Shown here one piece after another: positions 1 to 8,204 of a stretch of DNA of 25,118 nucleotides. The stretch is taken from positions 15,404-40,521 of the forward strand of contig VBJR01000226.1 of NCBI GenBank assembly GCA_005880175.1, read 5' to 3'. Under the pieces are notes generated by a model. That model was not told the DNA's origin and did not search any database. It was given only the letters and a program-made list of their open reading frames with translations. A program made the position numbers and the translations under genes. Numbering within the stretch: the first letter of the stretch is position 1; each line of letters begins with the position of its first letter. This DNA comes from Chloroflexota bacterium. Lineage in GTDB: Bacteria; Chloroflexota; Dormibacteria; Dormibacterales; Dormibacteraceae.

Positions 1-1347
1 GCCGAGGAGGCGTATGACGCGGCGGTCGCCGCCGAGGGGCGGCAGCAGGCCGGGCTCCAGCAGCGCGAGGCCGGGCGCGACGCGGCCGGGCGCGAGCGCA
101 TGCCGCTGGACGCCCCGCTCGTCGCCTCCACGCTTGACGCTGCGCTCGGCCTGGAGGAGCGGTACCGGGCCGAGGAGCGCGAGGCGGAGAGCAGGGTGAA
201 CTCGCTGAACAGCCAGCGTGGCCAGGCGCAGGCCCGTGGCTCCCGGGCACGGGAACGGGCACAGGGCCTGCGCGGCGCGGTGGACACGCTGGCCGCGGCG
301 GCCGATCTGCCCGAGGCGCCGGACGCGGAGCCGTACGCCGAGGACGTCGAGCGGGCGCGGGAGGTCGTGTCCCGGATAGTCGCCGAGCTGAAGAGAAACG
401 GCGTCGAGGCGGAGCAGGCCCGGACCGCGGCCGCCCGCACCGGCCGGCAGCTCCAACACCTGGCCGAGGAGCGCGGGTACCAGCGGCTCGGCCCCCGGCT
501 GACCTCACGGATCGCCGATGCCGGGCCGCTGGCCGAGCACGTGGCCGCGCTGGCGGGCGAGCTGGAGCTGCGGCTGGCGCCGCTGCGCGCCGACATCGAG
601 TCGGCCGAGACCGACCGCCGGATGGTTGTCGGTGGCCTGGTCAAGGTCGTGAAGGACGCGTTCCGCGACCTGAGCCGGATCGGCGAGGCGTCGCGGCTGC
701 CCGAGGACCTGGGGGCGTGGGGAGGGGAGCCGTTCGTCCGCGTCCACTTCGAGCGGCCGCGCGCCGAGGACGAGTGGGAGCTGCGCGTCGGCGGCGTGGT
801 GGAGGACTGGGTGAACCGCGAACAGATGCCGGCACGCAGCGGGCTGGCGATGCTGCGCCAGGCGCTGCGCCAGGCCAACACGCGCCGCCCGGCGGCGGGC
901 GAGCCCGGCAGCGCGTTCCTGGTCACGCTGCTCAAGCCGGACGCGATCCTGACCACTCAGCGGTACGCCGTGGAGGCGATGAAGTTCTCCGAGGGCCAGG
1001 ACTTGACGACGGCGATCCTGCTGTATTGCGCATTCGTGAACCAGCGGGTGCAGCGGCAGGGCGACCCAGGCGGGGTGACAGGCGCGCTGCTGCTGGACAA
1101 CCCGATCGGCAAGGCGTCGCTGGAGCAGCTGATCAAGCTGCAGCAGACGGTGGCGAGGAAGATGGGCGTCCAGCTCATCGCGACTACCGGCGTGCGCGAC
1201 CGGGAGGCGATCTCGCACTACCCGAAGGTGGTCGGCATCCGGCCGGTGCGCTCTCGCGACGGCCGCCGCAAGTACCTGGTGGCGAACGACGACCCGATGG
1301 GCGACGGCCTGACGGCAGCCGAGCTGGTCGCGCGCCGCCCGTCGTGA
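1..1347 (+). CDS. jetC: SMC-like ATPase, C-terminal part (Wadjet JetC-like), 5' truncated by window
   Basis: The frame is open from the first base, so the N-terminal head is missing. The visible 448 residues start with a long Glu/Arg/Ala-rich coiled coil (roughly bases 1-700) and end in an ABC/SMC-type head. The head has a signature-like FSEGQ (about base 985) and a Walker B strand ALLLDNP (about 1084-1104), followed by QLIATTGV. The residue after the Walker B Asp is Asn rather than Glu. I recall LLxDNPIGKAS as usual in actinobacterial homologues, so I do not read it as inactivation. The overlap with a JetD-like gene suggests the condensin-like motor of a Wadjet system, which recognises and cleaves closed-circular plasmids. 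Another SMC-family ATPase paired with a Toprim protein is the main alternative. Confidence 0.75.
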   Translation, partial: AEEAYDAAVAAEGRQQAGLQQREAGRDAAGRERMPLDAPLVASTLDAALGLEERYRAEEREAESRVNSLNSQRGQAQARGSRARERAQGLRGAVDTLAAAADLPEAPDAEPYAEDVERAREVVSRIVAELKRNGVEAEQARTAAARTGRQLQHLAEERGYQRLGPRLTSRIADAGPLAEHVAALAGELELRLAPLRADIESAETDRRMVVGGLVKVVKDAFRDLSRIGEASRLPEDLGAWGGEPFVRVHFERPRAEDEWELRVGGVVEDWVNREQMPARSGLAMLRQALRQANTRRPAAGEPGSAFLVTLLKPDAILTTQRYAVEAMKFSEGQDLTTAILLYCAFVNQRVQRQGDPGGVTGALLLDNPIGKASLEQLIKLQQTVARKMGVQLIATTGVRDREAISHYPKVVGIRPVRSRDGRRKYLVANDDPMGDGLTAAELVARRPS

Positions 1348-2420
1348 CGCTGTCGCCGGCCGCCCGCCACGTGCTGGCCGCGGCCGCCGCGCTGGGCCGA
1401 CGCCGCGTGGACCGCGACGTGCTGCGCGGCGCGCTGTGGGAGGCGGAGCCCCACCTGGCGACGTCGCCGTCGAAGCGCGAGCGGCTGCGCGCGGTGATCG
1501 ACGAGCTGGCCGCCGGTGAGCACTTGACCCTGCCGCGGGAGCGGAGGCTGTACGACCGGACCGCGCAGCCGCCGCTGCCGGCCTACGTGACGCTGACGGC
1601 TCCCGCCCCGCCGCGCCCGGCCCGCCCGGACGCCGCCCGTCATCCGTGGCCCCGAGAGCTGCGCTGGGCGGCCGGGCTCTCCCCGCCGGCGAGCCGCGAG
1701 GACGTGGCGGTCCTGGAGGCGGTGGCCCGGTTCCTCGCCGACGGCGGTGCCCGACGGCCGGTGGTGCCCGTGCAGGAACGCTCGCTCGCGCTCTTCGGCG
1801 ACGAGAAGCGGTTGGACGGGCTCCGGGCCGGTCGTCTGTTCGTCGCCGGCCGGCTGACGCTGGAGCTGCTCCGCTGCGCACCGGCCCCGCCGCCGTTCGT
1901 CTACTCGCGGTTGAGCGACCGCCCGACGATGCTGGTGCTGGAGAACAGCGCCGCGTACGCGACGTTCCGCCAGCTGCTCGAGGGTGGAGAGCTGTTCGGG
2001 GTGGTGGCGTACGGCGCCGGCAAGCACTTCATCGGGTCGGTGGCGTACGCGGAGGAATTGCCGGTTCGTCCAAGCCGCGTCCTGTACTTCGGCGACCTGG
2101 ACGTGGAGGGCCTGACCATCCCGGCCACCGCGAGCCTGCGCGCGGCCGGGCTGCGGCCGGTGCCCCTGCCGGCGCCCCTGCCGGCGGTGGAGCCGGCGGT
2201 CGCGCTCTACGAGCTCCTGCTCGCGCGGGAACCCCGCCCGATGGCGGGCCGCGCCCGGACCCAGCCCGGCCCGGAGTTGGAGTGGCTGCCCGAGCCGCTG
2301 CGCGCCCGGGCAGGGGCGGTGCTGGCCTCGGGCCGCAGGATCCCGCAGGAGGCGGTGGGGTACGAGGTACTCAGCGCGGACGAGGGGTGGCGCAAGGGGC
2401 TTCGGCGGCAGCTCTCATAG
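1344..2420 (+). CDS. jetD: Wadjet JetD-like Toprim nuclease subunit (DUF3322/DUF2220 type)
   Basis: 358 aa. The GTG start at 1344 overlaps the stop of the preceding gene (GTGA), which implies translational coupling and fixes the start. Residues about 1-85 form a winged-helix-like N-terminus. The C-terminal half carries a Toprim pattern: a strand ending in LVLEN (Glu200), a YGAGK turn (223-227), then YFGDLDVEG (248-256) with the Asp251/Asp253 pair that would bind metal. A late RIPQEA segment (332-337) also fits the JetD C-terminus. In Wadjet, JetD makes the cut after the JetABC motor has extruded the plasmid. All key acidic residues are visible and the frame is intact. The Wadjet subtype cannot be judged without jetA and jetB. 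Confidence 0.8.
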   Translation: MTLSPAARHVLAAAAALGRRRVDRDVLRGALWEAEPHLATSPSKRERLRAVIDELAAGEHLTLPRERRLYDRTAQPPLPAYVTLTAPAPPRPARPDAARHPWPRELRWAAGLSPPASREDVAVLEAVARFLADGGARRPVVPVQERSLALFGDEKRLDGLRAGRLFVAGRLTLELLRCAPAPPPFVYSRLSDRPTMLVLENSAAYATFRQLLEGGELFGVVAYGAGKHFIGSVAYAEELPVRPSRVLYFGDLDVEGLTIPATASLRAAGLRPVPLPAPLPAVEPAVALYELLLAREPRPMAGRARTQPGPELEWLPEPLRARAGAVLASGRRIPQEAVGYEVLSADEGWRKGLRRQLS

Positions 2421-2757
2421 AGTGTCTCAGATGCATGCCACGATGACGCCACCGGCAAGGCCGATCCCACTGCCATCAAGGGACCACCGCCGGCGCCGCT
2501 ATGGAAGTGCCAACGGTTTCGGCCCCTCTCATACCGAGTGGAATGACACGCCTGACCGGACGAGCACCACCGTGCCAACAAGCATAGCCACGACGCCGCT
2601 TTGGTGTCCAAGGTATTCCGAGGGGCCAACCCATCGGGTGCCTGCGTCACCCAGCCAGACGGGCGCTAGCGTGCTGGGCGGAGGTGATTCAGCCAGTTGG
2701 CGCACCAGTCGTCCACCGTGCAGGCTATCGGTAGATGGAGTTACCATAACTGCATCT
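2421..2757. other. Intergenic stretch without a convincing gene
   Basis: 337 bases between jetD and the DUF234-type pseudogene. Base composition is less GC-biased than in the flanking genes. No reading frame here looks like a family I know. A minus-strand frame (about 2700-2530) gives a short hydrophobic stretch ending in SGVSFHSV, which could be the end of a decayed membrane protein but cannot be supported. Confidence 0.4.
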
Positions 2758-4149
2758 ATGGATGCTATCGTGAAGCCGGATGTGCTGTTCGACCGCGAGG
2801 TCGAATGGTCCGATCTGGCATCGTTCGCCACGAGCACGGTCCCGGGGGCGACCCTGGCCATCCTGTACGGACGGCGGCCTCCGCGCAGAACCTGGCGGCG
2901 ATGAGCGAGGCGTACCGGGCATTCACGGGCGCCGTGGCCCCGGTGGCGTTCTCCGGCTGGGACCAGGTGGTGGACGCCCTGCTGGCGCTCGGGGAACGGG
3001 AGCGGCCACTGCCGGTGATCGTCGACGAGCTTCCATACCTGCTGAGGACCGCCCCGGAGATCCCATCGATCATCCAGCGCGCGCTGAGTCCTCGGGGACG
3101 GGCCCGGCAGCGTTCGCGTGCTCGCCTCCTGCTCTGCGGCAGCGCCCTCACCGTGATGAGCCGGCTCCTGGGGGGGACGGCGGCTCCGCGCGGTCGGGCC
3201 AGCCGCGAGATGATGGTGCACCCGTTCGGCTTTCGCGAATCGGCCCGGTTCTGGGAGATCGCAGCAGACCCCGGGCTGGCGTTCCGCCTCCACTCGCTGC
3301 TGGGAGGGACACCCGCCTACCGGGACTTCTGCGAGGGGGACCAGCCGCGTGTCGCAGCGGAGTTCGATCGGTGGGTGGCACGCAGGCTGCTCAACCCGTC
3401 GACCGCGTTCTTTCGGGAAGGACGGGTGCTCCTGGCCGAGGAGCCGGAGGTGGGCGAGCTGTCCCTCTACTTCGCTGTGCTCGCGGCGATCGCCGCCGGC
3501 CGGACTCGGCGTGGCCAGATCGCCGATGCCGTTGGCCGCAAGGAGAGCGCGCTGTCCCACCCCCTCTCGGTCCTGGAGGAGACCAGGCTGGTCGTCCGGA
3601 GCAGAGACGCGCTGCGCGAGAACAGGGCGACTTACCGGATCGCCGAACCGATGCTCCGCTTCCACCAACTGGTGATCGCGCCGAACGAATCGCGGCTCGT
3701 CCGCCGTGATGGCGAGCGAGTCTGGGCTCAGCAGGCTGACACCGTTTCGAGCAGGATTTACGGGCCGCATTTCGAGGATCTGGCCCGGGAGTGGTCAATG
3801 CAGCATGCCTCCCCCGATACCCTGGGAGGAACCGCCAGCCAGGTGGGACGCACGGAGATCAACTGCTCCGAGCATCGCCACCAGCACGAGCTCGATGTGG
3901 TCGCGATCGAACGCATGCCCAATTCCGGGGAGCGTGTCCTGGCCCATCGGCGAGGCCAAGTGGCGTTCGGAGCCGGTTGGGCTTCGTGAGCTCGAGCGTT
4001 TGCGTCATGTCCGAGGAGTCATGAACCAGCCGGCGGCCCGGCTTCTCCTCTTCAGCCGGGCAGGGTTCGAGCCGGACCTCGTCACCGAAGCGGACCGCGC
4101 GAGGGACGTCGAGCTCGTGGACATGGATCGCCTGTACTCAGGCGAGTAG
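2758..4149 (+). pseudogene. DUF234-type AAA ATPase / PD-(D/E)XK protein, broken by a deletion and a frameshift
   Basis: The likely start is ATG 2758 and the first frame reads VLFDREVEWSDL...LAILYGRR, the usual N-terminus of these ATPases. Directly after GRR the Walker A loop and about 20-25 further residues are missing. Homology resumes in another frame (ASAQNLAAMSEAYRAF, about 2882) and runs through Walker B (PVIVDELPYLL, about 3015-3047), a winged helix and into DUF234. A second break is an extra C in the CCC run at 3943-3945. After it the third frame supplies IGEAKW, part of the ELDVVAI...GEAKW nuclease-like motif, and ends with VELVDMDRLYSGE. With no P-loop and two frame changes this is not a functional gene. 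The first lesion is a real deletion; the second could be a sequencing error. Confidence 0.85.
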
Positions 4150-4543
4150 CGGCGTAGGCGGAGAACGCCTGGGCGAACTCATCGAGCCGGCCCTGGTGGC
4201 CGTGCAAGGCGCAGATCAGTCCGCGTCCTTCCGGATCGGTCCGGCTGTTCAAATAGTGTCCCGCCTCCCCGACCAACCACCTTCCGTCCCACCGCTCCCG
4301 TACTCGCGGGAGCGGCGTACTAACCGGTGGGGACCGACGTCTGGATGGCGTGGGAACCTCGCTCGGAAGGGCGGTGACAGGGGGCTTTCTCGAGGACTTG
4401 GCGCCGAGGAGGTACCCAGGATGAGCCCCATGGCACCGCAGGTCACGGTCCTATCGGGAGGCGCGGCACCCGCCGCGGGGCCGTCGCCGGCTCGTCAACG
4501 GCTGCTGCGGTAGCCACGGTCGCGTTGCCGCTCCGGCGCGATC
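4150..4543. other. Intergenic stretch with a possible minus-strand gene fragment
   Basis: 394 bases between the ATPase pseudogene and the end of the NACHT gene, which face each other. A minus-strand frame at about 4276-4130 reads like protein (DPEGRGLICALHGHQGRL, then DEFAQAF), but I cannot name a family and the frame then degenerates. No other gene is visible. A hairpin near 4300 is listed separately. Confidence 0.3.
4292..4315. terminator. Perfect 9-bp inverted repeat, possible bidirectional terminator
   Basis: The arms CCGCTCCCG (4292-4300) and CGGGAGCGG (4307-4315) are perfectly complementary around a 6-base loop. The hairpin lies between two convergent transcription units. There is no T-run, which is common in high-GC actinomycete terminators, so the role is inferred from position and stem strength only. 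Confidence 0.45.
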
Positions 4544-6742
4544 CTAACGCTGGGACCGGCGGTAGGCACCTGCAAGGTGCTCCTGAAGCTCGGCGTGCCG
4601 GAACTGGTAGATCGGGCCGACGGCGCGAAGCAGGCCAAGCCGGTGGGCATCGTCCAGAAAGGACATGAGCCCTCGGGGCAGCCGACCGGCGAGGGCGGCG
4701 CGGTTGGTTGCGATCACGTACGCCATCCACGCGTGATGATGCCCGGTGGCGAGACCAGTCGGGAGGCCAAGCGCGACCGCGACGGTCAACCCGATGGCGA
4801 GGGCGGGGGGGTGAGCTTCCGAGTGCCCGGCGGCGATTCCCCCGGCCAGGCCGCCGATCAGGCCGGCGGTGACGCCGATCGTGATGGCGCGCAGAAGGTT
4901 GAGGGTCCGGTCCGCTCGCCAGTTGGCCAGTGGGGTGTCGGCTCGACCTGCCGGTGTGGGCGCCTCGGCCCAGGTGGTAAACCCGGCGCCGAGTACAAGG
5001 GCGGCGCCGATCGCGCTTCCGATCGCCAGTCCGGCCATCAGTCCGGCGGCCAGCCCATCCTGCAGGCCGACCGCGAGGCCCAACCCCAGTCCGGCAGCGA
5101 GCCCGAGCGCGAGGCTTCGGGTCAGATTGACTGAGGGCCGAAACGACGGTCGTGGTTGTGCTCCGTGGCGGTGCAGGTTGGCGAACCCGGGTGCTTGGAG
5201 TGACCAGTTCCGTGTGGTGAACGTGACCGCGGCCCCTGCGGCCAGCCCAAGGGCCAGCCCGTACCCCAGACCGTGAGTGAGGCCGTCGCTGAGGCCCGCC
5301 GCCACGCTGGTCGAGAGCGTGCTAGTGAGAGCGATCGTGAGCCCGATCGTGAGCCCGATGCTGAGCCTGGTCGCGCGGCTGAGTGCACGCGTGGCCCGCG
5401 CGATCTGCCACCACGCCAGGTCGTGCGTGCGAGCCGAACCGTCTTCGTTTCGGGGATAGGTGAGGATGTTGGCCAGATAGCCGAGCCTGTCTCGCACCTG
5501 CGTCGGGTCGTGGCGACGGCGGGGTCGGAACATGTCGGCCGCGTCCGCGCTCGGTTCACGCGTGGCGATGACCGACTCGATCAGTCCGTCGAACAGGTGC
5601 GCGCGCAGCGTGGCTGCGTCCGGGAACCGGTCGGGATCGAGCAGGACCGCCGGCTCAGCGTCGGGTCTGATGTATACGGTGCGCAGCAGCCACAGCCCGA
5701 GCGGCGTTGCCGCAACGTCGGCAATGGCCGCGATCGGTGCGTTCGACGGAGCCGGCGTGGTGCGCAACTGGGTGAGGATCTGCCCCCATCCTGGGCCGGC
5801 CCGGGCCGGCAGGCAGCGCCGCAGGTAGCCGGCAGCCGCGTACGGGTCCAACGGGTCCGGTTCGATGACTACGGCCGAGGCGAGCACGTTCCCGGCGGCG
5901 TCGACCGCGCGCCGATAGTCCGCCGTGCGGCTGGTCAGCACGATCTGGTCCGTACCGCCGAGCGATCGGTTGACCGCGGTGATGACCGCCGCCTGCGCGG
6001 GCGTCGGGAGCTCATCCAGGCCGTCGAGTACCGGGAGGATCTGTCCGCTTCTCGCCAGTGCCCCGGATGCCTCGCCGCCCAGGGCCGTGGCGTGCAGCGC
6101 CGGATAGTCCTGTGCCAGCCGCAACGCCAGCCAGTCCTGTAGGCGCGGGACGTTCCGCGGGTTCCAGTCGGCCACCGACAGGAGCACAGGAACTGGCTCG
6201 TCCTCTTGGCCGTGGCGGGTGGCGACCAGTTCGCACAGCAACTGCACCGCCAGCGTGGTCTTGCCGGCGCCGGGCCCGCCGAGGATGACCAGACGACGTC
6301 GCCGCATCGCGCGGAACTCGGCCGCCAGGGCAGCGATGTCGTCGCTGGACGCCGTGAGTCGAAGCGTTGCCGGCGAGAGGTTGGCTGGATGGTCCACCAG
6401 TCCATCGTCCACTGTTGCGCGCCACCGCACGGGGATTGGGTCGGGGTTACCCAGGGACCGAAGTACCGCCTCGGTCCGCCACTGCTGCTCGACGAGCCCG
6501 GCCAGCACGTCCTTGGCCGCCGCGACCGCATCGGGCGTCAGCACGGCCGGGCCCGCATCCCGCCGTAGCAGCAGCGCCGCGGCCAGAGTCGGGATGGCCA
6601 GCACCACCGAAATCAACTGCGCCACGGTCGCTGAGGTCTGTAGCCCCCAGGTCAGGAGGATGGCGCCCAGCACGGCCAGACAGCCCGCGACCACCAGGAG
6701 CCGGCCCCACGCTACCGAGGCTCGTCTGATCAAGGGCTGCAC
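4544..6742 (-). CDS. Membrane-anchored NACHT-domain NTPase (732 aa)
   Basis: The start is GTG at 6742, just after the end of the overlapping upstream gene. Two N-terminal membrane helices (about 14-34 and 38-60) precede a linker. The NTPase has Walker A GGPGAGKTT (155-163), Walker B LPVLDGLDEL (236-245) with the double-acidic pattern of NACHT/STAND proteins, and a sensor strand VLTSRTADYR (268-277). The region from about 460 to 680 is a Gly/Leu/Ala quasi-repeat (GLTIGLTIAL, GLGLGLAVGL, GLAGGIAAG) that probably forms a bundle of short membrane helices. The C-terminus YQFRHAELQEHLA (712-724) resembles that of actinobacterial NACHT proteins. No separate effector domain is visible; the membrane part may be the output. 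STAND NTPases act in signalling or phage defence, but the trigger here is unknown. Confidence 0.85.
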   Translation of the reverse strand: MQPLIRRASVAWGRLLVVAGCLAVLGAILLTWGLQTSATVAQLISVVLAIPTLAAALLLRRDAGPAVLTPDAVAAAKDVLAGLVEQQWRTEAVLRSLGNPDPIPVRWRATVDDGLVDHPANLSPATLRLTASSDDIAALAAEFRAMRRRRLVILGGPGAGKTTLAVQLLCELVATRHGQEDEPVPVLLSVADWNPRNVPRLQDWLALRLAQDYPALHATALGGEASGALARSGQILPVLDGLDELPTPAQAAVITAVNRSLGGTDQIVLTSRTADYRRAVDAAGNVLASAVVIEPDPLDPYAAAGYLRRCLPARAGPGWGQILTQLRTTPAPSNAPIAAIADVAATPLGLWLLRTVYIRPDAEPAVLLDPDRFPDAATLRAHLFDGLIESVIATREPSADAADMFRPRRRHDPTQVRDRLGYLANILTYPRNEDGSARTHDLAWWQIARATRALSRATRLSIGLTIGLTIALTSTLSTSVAAGLSDGLTHGLGYGLALGLAAGAAVTFTTRNWSLQAPGFANLHRHGAQPRPSFRPSVNLTRSLALGLAAGLGLGLAVGLQDGLAAGLMAGLAIGSAIGAALVLGAGFTTWAEAPTPAGRADTPLANWRADRTLNLLRAITIGVTAGLIGGLAGGIAAGHSEAHPPALAIGLTVAVALGLPTGLATGHHHAWMAYVIATNRAALAGRLPRGLMSFLDDAHRLGLLRAVGPIYQFRHAELQEHLAGAYRRSQR

Positions 6743-7272
6743 AATGAGAATGGCGCCGCGCCGTCAGCGAGGCGAAGCACCGGCCATACCCAAGGGCGAA
6801 GATGCCGCCGAGGCGTACTTGGAGAGGCCCACTCCCCGGCGTCACGAGCTAGTCGACGGATCTGGTGCAGCGATCGGGTGATCTGGCCCTGCTCTGCGAT
6901 AACGATCTGCTCTCGGGTGGCCCAAGCGATAGTGCGGTAAACACCAGCGCGGCCAGAGCTGTGAGGGCCGTGATCCTGGCCCACTCCCCTACGGATGGAT
7001 TGCCAGGACGCACGGGAGTCTGTGAGGCGGCCGCCGATGTGAACGGGTGACCGCGGCGTTCGACGGTCCGCTCGCAGCGTCAAGGCGCCGAACGCAGCAA
7101 GTGCCGCGGACAGCGGGGCGCTCAGCAGCGGCAACCATCGGTCCGCCAGCCAATGCAGCACCACCTGGCGCGAGGGCATCGTCCCGGACCCGACGACCAG
7201 CACAGCCACCAACAGCAGGCCACCCGCCGTCCGGAGTCGCTCGAGTGTCCACACTCGTTGCCAGCGCTGCAT
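6730..7272 (-). CDS. Small membrane protein overlapping the NACHT gene, unknown function
   Basis: A 180-aa frame from ATG 7272, preceded by a weak GAGG, overlaps the NACHT start by 13 bp. Two hydrophobic segments are visible near the N-terminus (GGLLLVAVLVVGSGT; LPLLSAPLSAALAAFGALTL). A polar, Arg-rich part follows, with EQIVIAEQGQITRSLHQIRR near residue 130. The last 30 or so residues lie over the NACHT promoter and start region and look less constrained. I do not recognise a family. The overlap suggests co-transcription and coupled translation, so it may be a partner or regulator of the NACHT protein. The frame could also extend upstream, but that part looks like chance. Confidence 0.5.
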   Translation of the reverse strand: MQRWQRVWTLERLRTAGGLLLVAVLVVGSGTMPSRQVVLHWLADRWLPLLSAPLSAALAAFGALTLRADRRTPRSPVHIGGRLTDSRASWQSIRRGVGQDHGPHSSGRAGVYRTIAWATREQIVIAEQGQITRSLHQIRRLARDAGEWASPSTPRRHLRPWVWPVLRLADGAAPFSLCSP

Positions 7273-7390
7273 TGCCTCGCAAACCCGCGAATGGAATGAT
7301 ACCGCACCCCTCTCACGAATGGCGAGGCTCGCCGAGCGGGTCGGGATCCCCGGGCGACCGCCGCGTGTACGTCGACACATCGACGTCGCG

Positions 7391-7603
7391 GTGGTCAGTC
7401 GGGTGGCGCGCCAGCTCGGGATCGGTGAGGAGTCGCTGCGGGCCTGGTTCAAGCAGCCGCAGGTTGACGGTGTCTTCCATCAGGACCTTGTCCTTGTCGG
7501 CCACCACCATCTCCTCCACAAACTGCTCGGCGTTGTTCTGCTCGATCGTTTCCTGGACCATACGCACCGCTCGCTCCTTGAGTTCGGGCGGATACCGCTT
7601 CAT
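7391..7603. mobile_element. Remnant of an IS3-family orfA, two pieces in opposite orientation
   Basis: On the minus strand from ATG 7603 the frame reads MKRYPPELKERAVRMVQETI, the standard start of an IS3-family OrfA. On the plus strand, 7391-7471 encodes VVSRVARQLGIGEESLRAWF, the helix-turn-helix that should follow that start in the same protein. The two pieces now face each other, so the gene has been internally inverted or assembled from two copies. The bases between them encode no OrfA sequence I can recognise, and orfB is absent. No terminal inverted repeats could be identified. Confidence 0.7.
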
Positions 7604-7681
7604 CGATTGGTGCTTCTCCGGCATCTGGCTCCATCCTCCAAGACCCAAGAGGCTCCACCGAAAGCGCTGCGGGCGCTGCCC

Positions 7682-8193
7682 GTTGAACACGGCCCGGTGC
7701 GTGCTCGCATCGACAGCGGCTTCGAGAGCATCGCCTTCTTCATGGAGATGCGGCGCCGAGAGGTGGGGTCCACCTGCTCGCTGAAGCGGACGCCGGCACT
7801 GCACCGACTCCGCACCTCGATCTCCAGCCGGTCCTGGCGACCGGCCATGCTGATGCCCCAGGCCGAGATCGCCGAGATCTCCCATACGCCCAAGGGCTGG
7901 GAGCATGAGCCGCTGCGACTGATCGTCCGCCGGGTCCGCATACCGGTCGAGGAGTTGAGTGAGGACCCCCGCAGTCGGCGCCGGCGGACGTACCCGCCGA
8001 GCAGCTCGCATTGGCGCTGAAGGGACGCGTCGAGTACGTCTACGGGTACTCCTTCATCCTCACCGACCTGGCGGGCGACGCGGCCGAGATCGAGCTCTGG
8101 CATCGCCAACGGGGACAGATGGAGGAGCGGGTCAAGGAGATCAAGCTCGGCGACGGGTTGCTCCACTTCCCGCTCGCACCCTGGACGCTGTAG
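7682..8193 (+). pseudogene. IS1380-family transposase, C-terminal remnant with frameshift
   Basis: The frame from about 7682 reads VRARIDSGFES, the DDE-domain strand with its Asp, then TCSLKRTPAL and EIAEISHTPKGW...LRLIVRRVR. At about 7998 one C is missing from CCG-CCC-GAG, and the protein continues one frame away as EQLALALKGRVEYVYGYSFILTDL...EERVKEIKLGDGLLHFPLA. The end is also shifted (CTCGCACCCTGGACGCT instead of a Leu-Ala-Asp-Leu-Asp reading) and stops early. The N-terminal half with the first catalytic Asp is missing. The element is dead and sits directly beside the IS3 debris. Confidence 0.75.
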
Positions 8194-8204
8194 CCGTAGA
8201 CGAT

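Noticed and set aside
505..1881. Long minus-strand open frame opposite the jetC/jetD genes
   Set aside because: Arg/Pro/Ala-rich chance frame caused by high GC; the plus-strand genes have clear motifs.
2207..2650. Minus-strand 147-codon frame after jetD
   Set aside because: Half lies opposite jetD and the rest has no recognisable protein features.
4760..5360. Possible DNA tandem repeat in the NACHT 3' half
   Set aside because: The repetition is at protein level (Gly/Leu/Ala helices); the DNA units are not regular in length or sequence.
4577..6142. Plus-strand open frames opposite the NACHT gene
   Set aside because: They mirror the NACHT codons; the Walker motifs lie on the minus strand.
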